From contig JBCBWU010000004.1 of assembly GCA_039816955.1 (NCBI GenBank), positions 10,986-74,985 of the forward strand: DNA of 64,000 nt, read 5' to 3'. The notes below the pieces were generated by a model, which made no database searches, was not told the DNA's origin, and worked only from the letters and a program-made list of their open reading frames with translations. A program made the translations under genes and the position numbers. The stretch is from Lewinella sp039816955. GTDB taxonomy: Bacteria > Bacteroidota > Bacteroidia > Chitinophagales > Saprospiraceae. Below are positions 56,507 through 64,000 of this stretch, one piece after another (the stretch's first letter is position 1; each line of letters opens with the position of its first letter).

Positions 56507-58312
56507 ATGACCACAGCTGACTATCAAGCTATTTCAGATACCATTCCAAAGCAACCTGGTGTATACCGTTTCATTGACGAAGACGGGACCATTATCTACG
56601 TGGGTAAAGCCAAAAGCCTACGGAGCCGGACGAGCAATTACTTTGGGCAGCGCAAGGATAGAGCACATCGAACCCGCGTTATGGTCAAAAATGCGGAGCG
56701 ACTAGAGTTCACGGTAGTGGAAACAGAAACAGATGCCCTGCTACTGGAAAATGCGCTGATCAAGCAGTATCAGCCCCGCTACAATGTAATGCTGAAGGAT
56801 GATAAGAACTACAGCTACATCTGTATTAAAAAGGAGCGTTTTCCGCGAGTATTTATTACTAGGAGAGTTATCCGCGACGGCAGTACCTACTTTGGTCCGT
56901 ATACGAGTAAGGGCCGGCTGAAGATTATTCTGGACCTCATCAAGCAGCTATTCCCACTGCGCACCTGTACCTATAACCTCAGTGCAGCCAACATTGAAGC
57001 CGGCAAGTTTAAAGTGTGCCTGGAATATCACATTAAGAACTGTATTGGTCCGTGTGAAGGATTTGAAGGAGAGGAAGACTATAATACTCGCATTCAACAG
57101 ATTCGCAATATCCTGAAGGGTAACTTTGGGCCGGTGAAGCAACACTTTCGGGAGAAAATGCAACAACACGCCGAGAACTTAGAATTCGAAGCGGCGCAGC
57201 AACTGAAAGAAAAGCTTTTGGCTTTTGAAGATTACCAGGCCAAAAGCACAGTGGTGAGTATCACCATTCGTGATGTGGATGTGTTTAGCCTTATCGTTGA
57301 TGAGAAAGAAGCCTACGTCAACTACATCAAGGTAGTAGATGGAGCCATTATTCATACGCATACGCAGGAGCTCATCATCAACCTGGATCAGGAAGAAGAG
57401 GATCTACTCCAGTATGCTATTCCGCGTTTGCGGGAACGCTTCAACAGCATTGCACCGGAGATTTTGCTGGATCGTGAAATAGCGTTACCGGATACGGAGG
57501 CGGGTATTACCATCCCCAAAATTGGTGATAAGAAAAAGCTGTTGGAGCTGAGCCAAAAGAATGTCAAGTACTACCAACTGCAAAAGCGCAAGCAAGCTGC
57601 AACCTATGCCAACAAGCAAACCCCATCTGAGCGCATCCTAAAGACCATGCAGGAAGACCTGCAGATGGGTAGGCTGCCCATTCACATTGAATGCTTTGAC
57701 AACTCCAATATCCAGGGTACTAACCCAGTGGCAGCCTGCGTGGTGTTCAAAAATGCCAAGCCGAGCAAAAAAGACTATCGTAAATTCAATATCAAAACGG
57801 TCGTTGGCCCCGATGATTTTGCGAGTATGGAAGAAGTGGTCTACCGCCGCTATAAACGCTTGGTAGATGAGGATCAGTCACTACCGCAATTGGTGATCAT
57901 TGACGGTGGTAAAGGCCAATTGAGCTCAGCCATGAAGAGCATTAATAAGCTGGGTCTGGCGGATAAAATAACCGTGGTGGGTATCGCCAAAAAACTGGAG
58001 GAGATTTTCTTTCCGGGCGATTCTGTACCGCTGCTGATCAACAAGAAATCAGAGAGCCTCAAAGTCATTCAGCACGCGCGGAATGAGGCGCACCGCTTTG
58101 CCATCACTTTTCACCGCGACAAGCGTTCTCAGAACTTTACCAAGAGTGGCTTAACCGCCATCCCCGGCATCGGCGAAAAGACGGCGACCAAGCTGCTGAG
58201 CCACTTCGGTTCGATGAAGAAGGTCAAGGAAGCCCGCTCTTCTGAAATTGCGGCGGTAACCAACCTGGGAATCGCGCAAAAGTTGAAGGACTTTTGGGAG
58301 GGGGAGGCTTAG
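56507..58312 (+). CDS. uvrC: Excinuclease ABC subunit C (UvrC)
   Basis: This 601-aa protein is the nuclease subunit of nucleotide excision repair and makes both incisions around UvrB-bound DNA damage. The N-terminal GIY-YIG domain is visible (PGVYRF, IIYVGKAKSLRSR). Next comes a Cys-containing region (CLEYHIKNCIGPC) and a UVR UvrB-binding motif (LEFEAAQQLKEKL, near residue 230). The RNase H-like nuclease half (ECFDNSNIQG, VIIDGGKGQLSSA) follows, and a C-terminal helix-hairpin-helix pair (LTAIPGIGEKTATKLLSHFGS). Length is normal for the family. The ATG at 56507 is chosen because the longer TTG-started version begins inside the preceding terminator. Nothing ties it to the NRPS cluster. Confidence 0.96.
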   Translation: MTTADYQAISDTIPKQPGVYRFIDEDGTIIYVGKAKSLRSRTSNYFGQRKDRAHRTRVMVKNAERLEFTVVETETDALLLENALIKQYQPRYNVMLKDDKNYSYICIKKERFPRVFITRRVIRDGSTYFGPYTSKGRLKIILDLIKQLFPLRTCTYNLSAANIEAGKFKVCLEYHIKNCIGPCEGFEGEEDYNTRIQQIRNILKGNFGPVKQHFREKMQQHAENLEFEAAQQLKEKLLAFEDYQAKSTVVSITIRDVDVFSLIVDEKEAYVNYIKVVDGAIIHTHTQELIINLDQEEEDLLQYAIPRLRERFNSIAPEILLDREIALPDTEAGITIPKIGDKKKLLELSQKNVKYYQLQKRKQAATYANKQTPSERILKTMQEDLQMGRLPIHIECFDNSNIQGTNPVAACVVFKNAKPSKKDYRKFNIKTVVGPDDFASMEEVVYRRYKRLVDEDQSLPQLVIIDGGKGQLSSAMKSINKLGLADKITVVGIAKKLEEIFFPGDSVPLLINKKSESLKVIQHARNEAHRFAITFHRDKRSQNFTKSGLTAIPGIGEKTATKLLSHFGSMKKVKEARSSEIAAVTNLGIAQKLKDFWEGEA

Positions 58313-58353
58313 GCGTGTTAAGTTATTCTGATGGTTATAGCCAATTAAGAAAC

Positions 58354-58890
58354 CTAAGACATCACGTAAGAGAAAGCCAACCCATTCAACAGCGCAACGG
58401 CTAACCAAAATGGTGTAAAAACAATTCCCACATTTCTACCGTGTGTTGAGACCCTTGGATGCTTACCAAGAAACGGCAAAAATCCAGCGTGATTGGCATT
58501 AACCAACATCATCAAAACTGCAACGATTCCAAAAAGAAGGTGCAAGGGTTGCCGTGCAGCAAGTTCAAGTCCCATTCCATAAATAGCAGCTATAGCTACT
58601 GCTGTAAAGCCTATAGCTCCTTGACGTTGTTCAAAAAGCAAAAGAAAAATGTAGTCTTTTGCATTGGTTAATTTTTCCTTTGGAGAAGCCTCTAAAGCCG
58701 CATCAAGCATCGTGAGTTGTTCATCTTTAGTCAACGCTGTTTCACCATTTGGCATTTTAAGTCCAAAAAAGGGCAATACCCAATTAACTATCATTCGGGC
58801 TTGCATAGGAAACATCACTTCAATTCCGTGCAGTGTGACGGGTATGATAGACAAAATAAGCCCTAAAGTTGAAATTTGGATTTCGCTCAT
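58354..58890 (-). CDS. Small integral membrane protein, unknown function
   Basis: From the ATG at 58890 the protein is 178 aa and has about four to five hydrophobic segments: LGLILSIIPVTLHGIEVMF, the region after RMIVNWVLPFFGL, GAIGFTAVAIAAIYGMGLEL, LLFGIVAVLMMLV and VGIVFTPFWLAVALLNGLAF. A polar loop (KDEQLTMLDAALEASPKEKL) lies between the second and third. I do not recognise the family. It is divergent from the HxlR regulator at 58995 with about 100 bp between the starts, so regulation by that protein is likely. The stop lies 41 bp from the end of uvrC (convergent). Confidence 0.75.
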   Translation of the reverse strand: MSEIQISTLGLILSIIPVTLHGIEVMFPMQARMIVNWVLPFFGLKMPNGETALTKDEQLTMLDAALEASPKEKLTNAKDYIFLLLFEQRQGAIGFTAVAIAAIYGMGLELAARQPLHLLFGIVAVLMMLVNANHAGFLPFLGKHPRVSTHGRNVGIVFTPFWLAVALLNGLAFSYVMS

Positions 58891-58912
58891 ATTATTACTT
58901 CTTGAAAAGTTA

Positions 58913-58951
58913 TTACTTTCGTTTGCGAAGTAAAAATACAAAATTACTTTG
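58913..58951 (+). promoter_or_regulatory. Divergent promoter/operator candidate between the membrane protein and HxlR genes
   Basis: TTACTT (58913-58918) and AAGTAA (58928-58933) form a perfect 6-bp inverted repeat with a 9-nt spacer. TTACTT recurs at 58895 and 58944. A Bacteroidota-type promoter pairs TTTG (58922-58925) with TTACTTTG (58944-58951, one mismatch to TAnnTTTG) over an 18-nt spacer, pointing at the HxlR gene. The inverted repeat overlaps the -33 element, as expected for autorepression by a winged-helix dimer (inference). Confidence 0.4.
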
Positions 58952-58994
58952 GATTTAGAAGTGATATTTCAAATGTTTGATCTCAAAGAAGATT

Positions 58995-59432
58995 ATGATC
59001 ATGAACCAAGAATTTAGATGCGACTGCCCAATTACTTCCGCCATCGACGTTTTAGGAGATAAATGGATGTTGGTAATTATCAAGCAAATGCTAATAGAGG
59101 AAATGGAAACATTCAAAGATTTTATTGAAAGTGATGAAGCCATCTCTACCAGTATCCTCACTTTAAAACTGAAATGCTTAGAGCAATACGGAATTATTGA
59201 GAGAAAGAATCATCCAACCAACCGGAAGACAAAACTTTATCACCTAACTGAAAAAGGATTATCTCTAACACCTACGATTGTAGAATTAGCAATATGGAGC
59301 GACCAAAATCTGCGTGAACATAACCCTATCATGAGAAAAAGCGACGAACTTGATTTTATGAAAACAAACAAGGTGGAATCCATCGAGTGGTTAAAAAAGA
59401 GATATAAAGAAAAAGTGGCTACAACAGCATAA
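58995..59432 (+). CDS. HxlR-family winged-helix transcriptional regulator
   Basis: This protein of about 145 aa has the HxlR signature: an N-terminal redox-type cysteine in CDCP, then LGDKWMLVIIKQML, a helix-turn-helix centred on AISTSILTLKLKCLEQYGIIER, and the wing TNRKTKLYHLTEKG. Starts at 58995 and 59001 are both ATG; an in-frame TTG at 58977 is less likely. HxlR proteins bind as dimers upstream of divergently transcribed genes and often respond to electrophiles or redox signals through the conserved cysteine. Its likely target is the divergent membrane-protein gene. There is no indication that it controls the NRPS operon. Confidence 0.9.
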   Translation: MIMNQEFRCDCPITSAIDVLGDKWMLVIIKQMLIEEMETFKDFIESDEAISTSILTLKLKCLEQYGIIERKNHPTNRKTKLYHLTEKGLSLTPTIVELAIWSDQNLREHNPIMRKSDELDFMKTNKVESIEWLKKRYKEKVATTA

Positions 59433-59461
59433 ATGGGGTAATGCTTCCTGAGCAAGAAATC

Positions 59462-59481
59462 ATCCTTCAATTGGGAAGGAT
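59462..59481. terminator. Hairpin between convergent genes, possible bidirectional terminator
   Basis: A perfect 7-bp stem (ATCCTTC/GAAGGAT) with a 6-nt loop sits in the 57-bp gap between the ends of the HxlR gene and the minus-strand gene ending at 59490. It is followed by CTTCTCT on the plus strand and GATTTCTT on the minus strand, which are weak pyrimidine/T tracts. Position supports a termination role; the tails are not strong. Confidence 0.4.
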
Positions 59482-59489
59482 CTTCTCTA

Positions 59490-60284
59490 TCAATACTTAC
59501 TCCCCCGAAATTTATCGTACTCACTTGCCTCAATGATACCTAACCACTCGTCTATTGGTCGAAATTGACCAGCCTCGTCTTCATTAGTGTAAAACGTGTA
59601 CTGACCGCCAAGCTCTATTTGACCGGACCGGCAAATACACTGTAGATTCCGCGAAATGACAGTTTGTTCTCCCGTCTTCGTTCGGACCTTAATCAAATAG
59701 TGGTCATCCTGTCCTTCATTAATCTCAGTTACCTCAGCAAAGAAAATAGCCTTGGCTTGAGCCTGCATTTTATAGAATACATAGTACGAGTCAGCACCCC
59801 TTCTTACATCTTCTCTGACCAGAAACATCAAAGGGTCATAACTTTCCAGCATCTGTCCCAATGCCTCAGAATACGGTATTCCTTCTATTTCTGGCTCTGA
59901 CAGATTTGCAACCCCCAGGCGTGGTGTCTCGCTGCTGGATACAATCCCATCCGTGAAAAACACATAGGAATTTCCCACTGCAATGTGGAAGGAATAATCC
60001 ATGATCATGGTATCGTACTCTAGATTAATAACATCAGGCTTTAGTACACCAAAGCTTACTTCGTCAAAGGAGTCTTTTCCTTTGTAGAATTGCTCCACCT
60101 TTAGACTTGCGCCAAAGTAACTTCCCTGGCCGTTGGAGCCTCCATAACGAATTTGCATGACCTCAGCCCGAAATACATTCCGAGCCTTGGTGAACAGTAA
60201 ATCCAGTACAAGTGATTGACTGAGTAGTTGTCCACTCAGCAGTACCAATAAGCTGGCCAACAAGACCCTGATAGACATCATCAT
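59490..60284 (-). CDS. Secreted protein of unknown function
   Basis: This 264-aa protein has a signal peptide (MSIRVLLASLLVLLSGQLLSQS). The mature part contains two repeated-looking beta modules. Each has an alanine-glutamate start (FRAEVMQIRYG and FFAEVTEINEG), a middle strand set and a phrase near its end (SYVFFTDG and QYTFYTNED). That suggests an internal duplication of an NTF/TIMP-like OB-fold seen in many Bacteroidota secreted proteins, but I do not recognise a named family. CICRSG near residue 220 supplies two cysteines. Its ATG overlaps the stop of the upstream serine hydrolase gene by 4 bp (ATGA), so the two are translationally coupled and probably work together. Confidence 0.7.
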   Translation of the reverse strand: MMMSIRVLLASLLVLLSGQLLSQSLVLDLLFTKARNVFRAEVMQIRYGGSNGQGSYFGASLKVEQFYKGKDSFDEVSFGVLKPDVINLEYDTMIMDYSFHIAVGNSYVFFTDGIVSSSETPRLGVANLSEPEIEGIPYSEALGQMLESYDPLMFLVREDVRRGADSYYVFYKMQAQAKAIFFAEVTEINEGQDDHYLIKVRTKTGEQTVISRNLQCICRSGQIELGGQYTFYTNEDEAGQFRPIDEWLGIIEASEYDKFRGSKY

Positions 60285-61795
60285 TCTACAATTCGTTCAA
60301 AGGTGTTATTATCATCTTCCGCCTGCACGGAAATAACCTGCCCTTTTTCATTGCGGGTAAAAAAAAGCATATCGTAGCCATCCTCGCGGACGAAGACATC
60401 ATTGCCCTTTAGAAGATAACGCTGCTCATCAAGCACCAGTGCCCCATTAACTACTTTCACACTTCGATTCCAGCCAGGCTCCCAAGCACCACGTTCTACC
60501 TCCGTTGCTGCGCAGGTATGACAGAATACAGCGTAGAAGTAATTACCTCTATATTCTGATAAGTCCACCTCCGTTTTTTCGGGAACGGGATGTGGATTCT
60601 GTCTTTTGGGTACCTTGAGGTGCTCCAAGATAGCGTTGACTATTGTTCGGTCGATGGTAATGTTTCCACCACCCGCTTCGCGATTCCGGTTCACGGAGAT
60701 AAATATTCCAAGCTGGTATTCCGGCAGAATACGAAACTGGGTACGATGGCCAATCATATCTCCGCCGTGCGCGATGGAACGGACCTCATAAGCCTCCTCG
60801 CCTAGCCCGTAGTAGAAGCCTTCGTGTAAGCCATGGGTGGTGCCTACAAACTCAGGGTGCGGCCGATATTCGGGGCCCAACACGCGCTGTAGTGTTTCTG
60901 CTGTAAAAAGACGACCGTATTGGTTGGTACCATCCCCTGTTAACACCTCTAGAAGTAAAGCCATATCGCCAGCCGTGGCATCGATGGAAGATGCTGGTGT
61001 AGTTGAATAAAGTTCATACGGCATAACTTGATAAGCCCCGTCATTAAAACCGTGTCCACTAGCCATATTAGCCTGAGGGTCTAATATCCGATCTACTCCA
61101 CTTTGTGTCATACCCAAAGGGGCGAAAAGCACCTCGTTCATCGCTTCCCGGTAGGGCTTACCTACCACCTTTGCAATGATTGCTCCCGCTAATGAGGTGC
61201 CATAGGTATCGTACACGTAGCGTTGCCCAGCGGGTGCACGTCGAATCAAATACTTGCTTAAAAAGTCCTCCAAGCTTGGGCGTTCGGCGTTGCGCTCGGG
61301 TAGCGACAGATCAAGGCGCCACGTATGCCGATCCAGACCTATCTGGTCCAAGCCTGTGGTATGGCTTAGCAGGTGACGAATGCGCAAAGGCTCTTGGTAA
61401 TTATTGGGGTTTTGAATATTTGGAAAATACTGGCTAACATCATCATCGTAGTCAATGCGCCCCTCATCAATGAGTTTGGTTAATGCCAGGAGGGTTACCG
61501 CCTTGGAAACGGACCCAATTCGAAAAATGGATTGATCCGGATCAACAGCTTTCCCGGTATACATATCAGCGTAGCCGTATCCTTTCTTGAAGATCGTTTT
61601 ACCCGCTTGAACGATAGCAATCGTCATGCCAGGGATATGTTGTTCTGCCATTTCTTCATCAGCAATCTGGTCTATCCTGGCTAGCAGTCTAGACAATTCA
61701 GAATGGTCAATCGCCTGGCTAGTATTTTGGGTGAATAACTGAAGATGAAATAGCATAACAAAGGAAGACGCGAATAACAGTCGGGGAAAAATCAT
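60281..61795 (-). CDS. Secreted S12-family serine hydrolase (beta-lactamase-like)
   Basis: From the ATG at 61795 the protein is 504 aa; a TTG nine codons upstream is rejected. The signal peptide is MIFPRLLFASSFVMLFHLQLF. The catalytic SxxK motif is SVSK (in RIGSVSKAV), a tyrosine motif follows in YVYDTYGTSLAG, and HGGDMIGH supplies the third motif. The C-terminal 120 residues form a beta-rich extension typical of esterase/peptidase members in Bacteroidota. It is only distantly similar to the S12 protein at 2015-3475: it has no TPR tail and sits outside the biosynthetic operon. Substrate unknown; activity on D-peptides or esters is possible from the family. Confidence 0.86.
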   Translation of the reverse strand: MIFPRLLFASSFVMLFHLQLFTQNTSQAIDHSELSRLLARIDQIADEEMAEQHIPGMTIAIVQAGKTIFKKGYGYADMYTGKAVDPDQSIFRIGSVSKAVTLLALTKLIDEGRIDYDDDVSQYFPNIQNPNNYQEPLRIRHLLSHTTGLDQIGLDRHTWRLDLSLPERNAERPSLEDFLSKYLIRRAPAGQRYVYDTYGTSLAGAIIAKVVGKPYREAMNEVLFAPLGMTQSGVDRILDPQANMASGHGFNDGAYQVMPYELYSTTPASSIDATAGDMALLLEVLTGDGTNQYGRLFTAETLQRVLGPEYRPHPEFVGTTHGLHEGFYYGLGEEAYEVRSIAHGGDMIGHRTQFRILPEYQLGIFISVNRNREAGGGNITIDRTIVNAILEHLKVPKRQNPHPVPEKTEVDLSEYRGNYFYAVFCHTCAATEVERGAWEPGWNRSVKVVNGALVLDEQRYLLKGNDVFVREDGYDMLFFTRNEKGQVISVQAEDDNNTFERIVE

Positions 61796-61835
61796 AGCGC
61801 AGTTCTTATTTTGGAAATACAAATCGGTTGATACG

Positions 61836-61843
61836 CAAAACTA
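61836..61843 (-). promoter_or_regulatory. Putative -7 box upstream of the serine hydrolase gene
   Basis: On the minus strand the octamer TAGTTTTG matches the Bacteroidota -7 consensus TAnnTTTG exactly and ends 41 bp before the ATG at 61795. No clear TTTG -33 element is seen at the usual 17-20 bp distance, so this is tentative. Confidence 0.35.
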
Positions 61844-62483
61844 TTACTCCAACGCATATTTCGATTGAAAATGAGGATTTTACAGTATCGCTCGGGCGAG
61901 AAATACTAATTCGTACTCCTATCAGCTTCCTTAAAACCCTGATACTAGCAGGGTATCTTCGAGCCTTCGCCTTTTAGTAAGAGAAAACAGGCTATTTTCA
62001 CTATTTCATATAATTTCCCAACAGTTTTACCTGATGGAACTTACAGGAGATAAGCTGTAGTAGACTGCAGATAAAGTGCAGCCTACTTCCTTTTTTCGGT
62101 AACAAGCCAAATATTCAGCTAATACAACGATATTTTGGATCTATTGCTCCTTAATACGGTAAAAGTATTTGGTACCCGCACGTGGATTTTATGATCGTAA
62201 AGTCAAGCCTCTACTTAATACCTCTTACCGAGTACTTTGAGGTGATTTATACTTTTATACTGGCCTGCGGCACACGTCTTTTAAAACCTTACTTCAGCGT
62301 TTTTCTCGCACGTACCTTCCAGGTATGCGCTCGAAAAGCCTCTTCGTCAGCTTCTAAAATGCGAGCACCTCACCTGAATTACAAAAGTTTAAACCACCTA
62401 TTTGTACAAGAGCTTTACTAGTTTACTTGATCATCCGAACAAAAAAGTGAGAGCTGAAGCTCATCCAGTCCAAAACTCCACCT
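61844..62483. other. Intergenic region of about 640 bp with two hairpins and no supported gene
   Basis: No convincing coding sequence is present; a 79-codon open frame at 62182-62421 lacks any recognisable feature. Hairpin 1 at 62060-62086 (arms GTAGACTGCA and TGCAGCCTAC, one mismatch, 7-nt loop) is followed by TTCCTTTTTT on the plus strand, like a terminator, yet no plus-strand gene lies upstream. Hairpin 2 at 62307-62329 pairs CGCA-CG-TACCT with AGGTATGCG around a 3-nt loop, and is flanked by an imperfect outer TTTTC/GAAAA arm (about 62300-62337). The region separates divergent genes and must hold at least one promoter for the gene at 62484, which I cannot place. Confidence 0.4.
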
Positions 62484-63794
62484 ATGCAAAACGACCTACC
62501 ACCTACCCAGACTCCAATGGCCCTGAACAACGAATGGTCAATGGCCTACAAGTTGACTTTTCGCTTTCTATGCATTTATCTGCTATTGTACATCTTCCCA
62601 TTTCCGCTCGATTCCTTGCCTTTTTTAGGCGAGTACGTCAGTGAATTAAGTAGTGCGATCTGGAATCCCACTACCGCCTGGTTCGGCGAAAGTGTATTGG
62701 GATGGGGGGAAATCAGTACCGACATTACGGGTAGCGGTGATAAACTAGCGAACTATACGCAAATGTGTCTTTTCCTGCTGTTAGCGGGCTTAGGCACTTT
62801 GATTTGGTCGTTGGTGGATCGTCAGCGTATCAATTACGAGAAGGTGCAGGCTTATCTTGAAATTGCGATCCGCTATTACCTCGCGGTGATACTAATTAGC
62901 TACGGTTGTGCCAAAATCTTCAAAACACAATTTTCCACTCCAGGTCCGTATCGTTTAACCGAACAGATTGGTGATATGTCTCCGATGGGATTAGCGTGGA
63001 CCTTCATGGGTTACTCAAAAGCCTTCAATTTATTTACGGGGCTAGGAGAAGCCTTGGCCGGTTTTCTACTGTTCTTTAGGCATACCAAAGTGGTGGGAGC
63101 TTTCTTGGGAATTGCCGTAATGGCCAATATCGTCGCCATGAATTTCTGCTACGATATTCCTGTTAAGCTGTTCTCTACGCATTTGCTGTTGATGCTATTT
63201 TTTGTCCTCTGGAAAGATATTCCGCGGATCGTCAATTTCTTGTTTCGGAATAAGGCAGTAGCCGCAGCTGATTTCACGCCTCCATGGAACAGGGAAAAAT
63301 ATCGAAAGCTAGCTTTGGGAATTAAGGCGTTTTTCATCCTGGGTGTACTGTATTTGAATATCAGTACTTCGCTAGAACAGCAGCAAACTTATGGCGATAA
63401 CGCTCCGCGCCCACCGCTCTATGGTATCCACGAAATGTCTGGCTTCAGCACCAGTAGCCAAAGTATTGGGGATAGCCTAGCACAAGAAACTTGGAAGGAA
63501 CTACTTGTACAATGGCCAGGAACCGCATCTATCCGCTATCAAGATGGATCGCAAAGCTACTATGGCTTCGAAACAGATACGGTGGCACAAACCGTTCATT
63601 TGTACAGCTGGCGAGATTCACTCAATACCAATGCGACCTTCCAGTATGAACAAACAGACACCACACTTTTATTAAAGAACGGAGTATGGAAAGCGGATAC
63701 ATTGACCATCGCTTTCGCTAAAAAAGATCTTAGTGGCACCCTTCTGCTGGGGCGGGGTTTTAATTGGGTAAGCGAGTACCCTTACAATCGTTAG
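62484..63794 (+). CDS. DoxX-like polytopic membrane protein
   Basis: This 436-aa protein has an N-terminal membrane segment (FRFLCIYLLLYIFPFPL), a periplasmic-like loop, and then several helices (MCLFLLLAGLGTLIWSL, YYLAVILISYGCAKIF, the region around FNLFTGLGEALAGFLLFF, VVGAFLGIAVMANIVAM, HLLLMLFFVLW and AFFILGVLYLNI). The arrangement of four conserved helices around GLGEALAG and AMNFCYDIPVKLFS resembles DoxX/DUF-type quinone-associated or thiosulfate-related membrane proteins, but family assignment is tentative. The last 120 residues are soluble and beta-rich (SIRYQDGSQSYYGF, GTLLLGRGFNWV). Its stop overlaps that of the convergent AraC gene by 4 bp. Confidence 0.72.
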   Translation: MQNDLPPTQTPMALNNEWSMAYKLTFRFLCIYLLLYIFPFPLDSLPFLGEYVSELSSAIWNPTTAWFGESVLGWGEISTDITGSGDKLANYTQMCLFLLLAGLGTLIWSLVDRQRINYEKVQAYLEIAIRYYLAVILISYGCAKIFKTQFSTPGPYRLTEQIGDMSPMGLAWTFMGYSKAFNLFTGLGEALAGFLLFFRHTKVVGAFLGIAVMANIVAMNFCYDIPVKLFSTHLLLMLFFVLWKDIPRIVNFLFRNKAVAAADFTPPWNREKYRKLALGIKAFFILGVLYLNISTSLEQQQTYGDNAPRPPLYGIHEMSGFSTSSQSIGDSLAQETWKELLVQWPGTASIRYQDGSQSYYGFETDTVAQTVHLYSWRDSLNTNATFQYEQTDTTLLLKNGVWKADTLTIAFAKKDLSGTLLLGRGFNWVSEYPYNR

Positions 63795-64000
63795 CGGGGC
63801 TTTTGGTATTGTCGGGGCGTCATTCCCTCTGCTTTCTTGAAGGCATTGTAGAAGGTAGATTTGGATTTATAGCCCAGCTGATACGCTAATTGCTCCATAC
63901 TCAGGCTCTTATCCGTTGTCGCTTGAAGATGTTGTTTAGCAGCTTCGATGCGATAATGGTTCGTTAATTCATAAAATTTTAATCCTAACTCCAAGTTAAT
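63791..64000 (-). CDS. AraC-family transcriptional regulator, C-terminal end only
   Basis: Only the last 69 codons lie inside the window; the frame is open to the right edge. The visible part is the second helix-turn-helix of an AraC DNA-binding domain: YRIEAAKQHL, SMEQLAYQLGYKSKSTFYNAFKKAEGMTPRQY. The sensor domain is outside the window. It converges with the DoxX-like gene and the two stop codons overlap (TTAG shared). Confidence 0.9.
   Translation of the reverse strand: MNLELGLKFYELTNHYRIEAAKQHLQATTDKSLSMEQLAYQLGYKSKSTFYNAFKKAEGMTPRQYQKPR

Noticed and set aside
62060..62096. Rho-independent terminator (hairpin plus T-run)
   Set aside because: No plus-strand gene lies upstream that it could terminate, and the minus-strand side lacks a T-run; it is listed only as a hairpin of the intergenic region.
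62182..62421. 79-codon open frame on the plus strand
   Set aside because: No domain, signal peptide or convincing start context; composition and the overlapping hairpin suggest non-coding sequence.

Overview
The window looks like part of a Bacteroidota chromosome, most plausibly a marine Saprospiria/Lewinella-like organism (inference). The clues are a type IX secretion (CHU_C) C-terminal domain, a carboxypeptidase-regulatory-like plus vWA surface protein, promoter-like TAnnTTTG boxes, few Shine-Dalgarno sites, and serine hydrolases with TPR tails. No rRNA, tRNA, CRISPR array, insertion sequence or integrase was recognised.

Positions 1-52576, all on the minus strand, form one very tight operon-like array that reads from right to left. 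It is a giant hybrid non-ribosomal peptide/polyketide assembly line: P1 (4580 aa, 38834-52576), P2 (641 aa, 36901-38826), P3 (1010 aa, 33885-36917), P4 (6659 aa, 13903-33882) and P5 (3476 aa, 3468-13898). They are followed by a secreted S12-type serine hydrolase, a type II thioesterase and a SyrD/PvdE-like ABC exporter cut by the left edge. I count 13 condensation domains, 1 epimerisation domain, 12 adenylation domains (one apparently dead), 14 carrier domains, 2 KS, 2 AT, 1 KR and 1 terminal TE. Adenylation pockets were read by hand against GrsA numbering. Ser (twice), Thr and Phe match known codes exactly, and the first residue is Lys-like. The colinear prediction is: acyl?-Lys-X-X-X-X-[C2, keto]-D-Ser-Thr-(hollow module)-Phe-[C2, hydroxy]-X-Ser-(basic?)-TE.

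Three things stand out inside the assembly line. First, P4 carries two consecutive C domains followed by an adenylation domain that has lost every nucleotide-binding motif, yet is full length and followed by an intact carrier domain. Second, P1 holds a recent tandem duplication of A-T-C units (period about 3.1 kb) whose binding pockets have begun to differ. Third, the two proteins that hand over to TubC-type docking domains (P3 and P4) end in similar short tails, and the other subunits do not.

Positions 52577-64000 are ordinary genomic surroundings: a frameshifted vWA-domain surface protein, a T9SS-sorted secreted protein with a good terminator, uvrC, a small membrane protein divergent from an HxlR regulator, a two-gene unit of a secreted unknown protein and a second S12 serine hydrolase, an intergenic stretch with hairpins, a DoxX-like membrane protein, and the C-terminal end of an AraC regulator. 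No PPTase, MbtH-like protein, acyl-CoA ligase or cluster-specific regulator is visible, so those functions must be encoded elsewhere.
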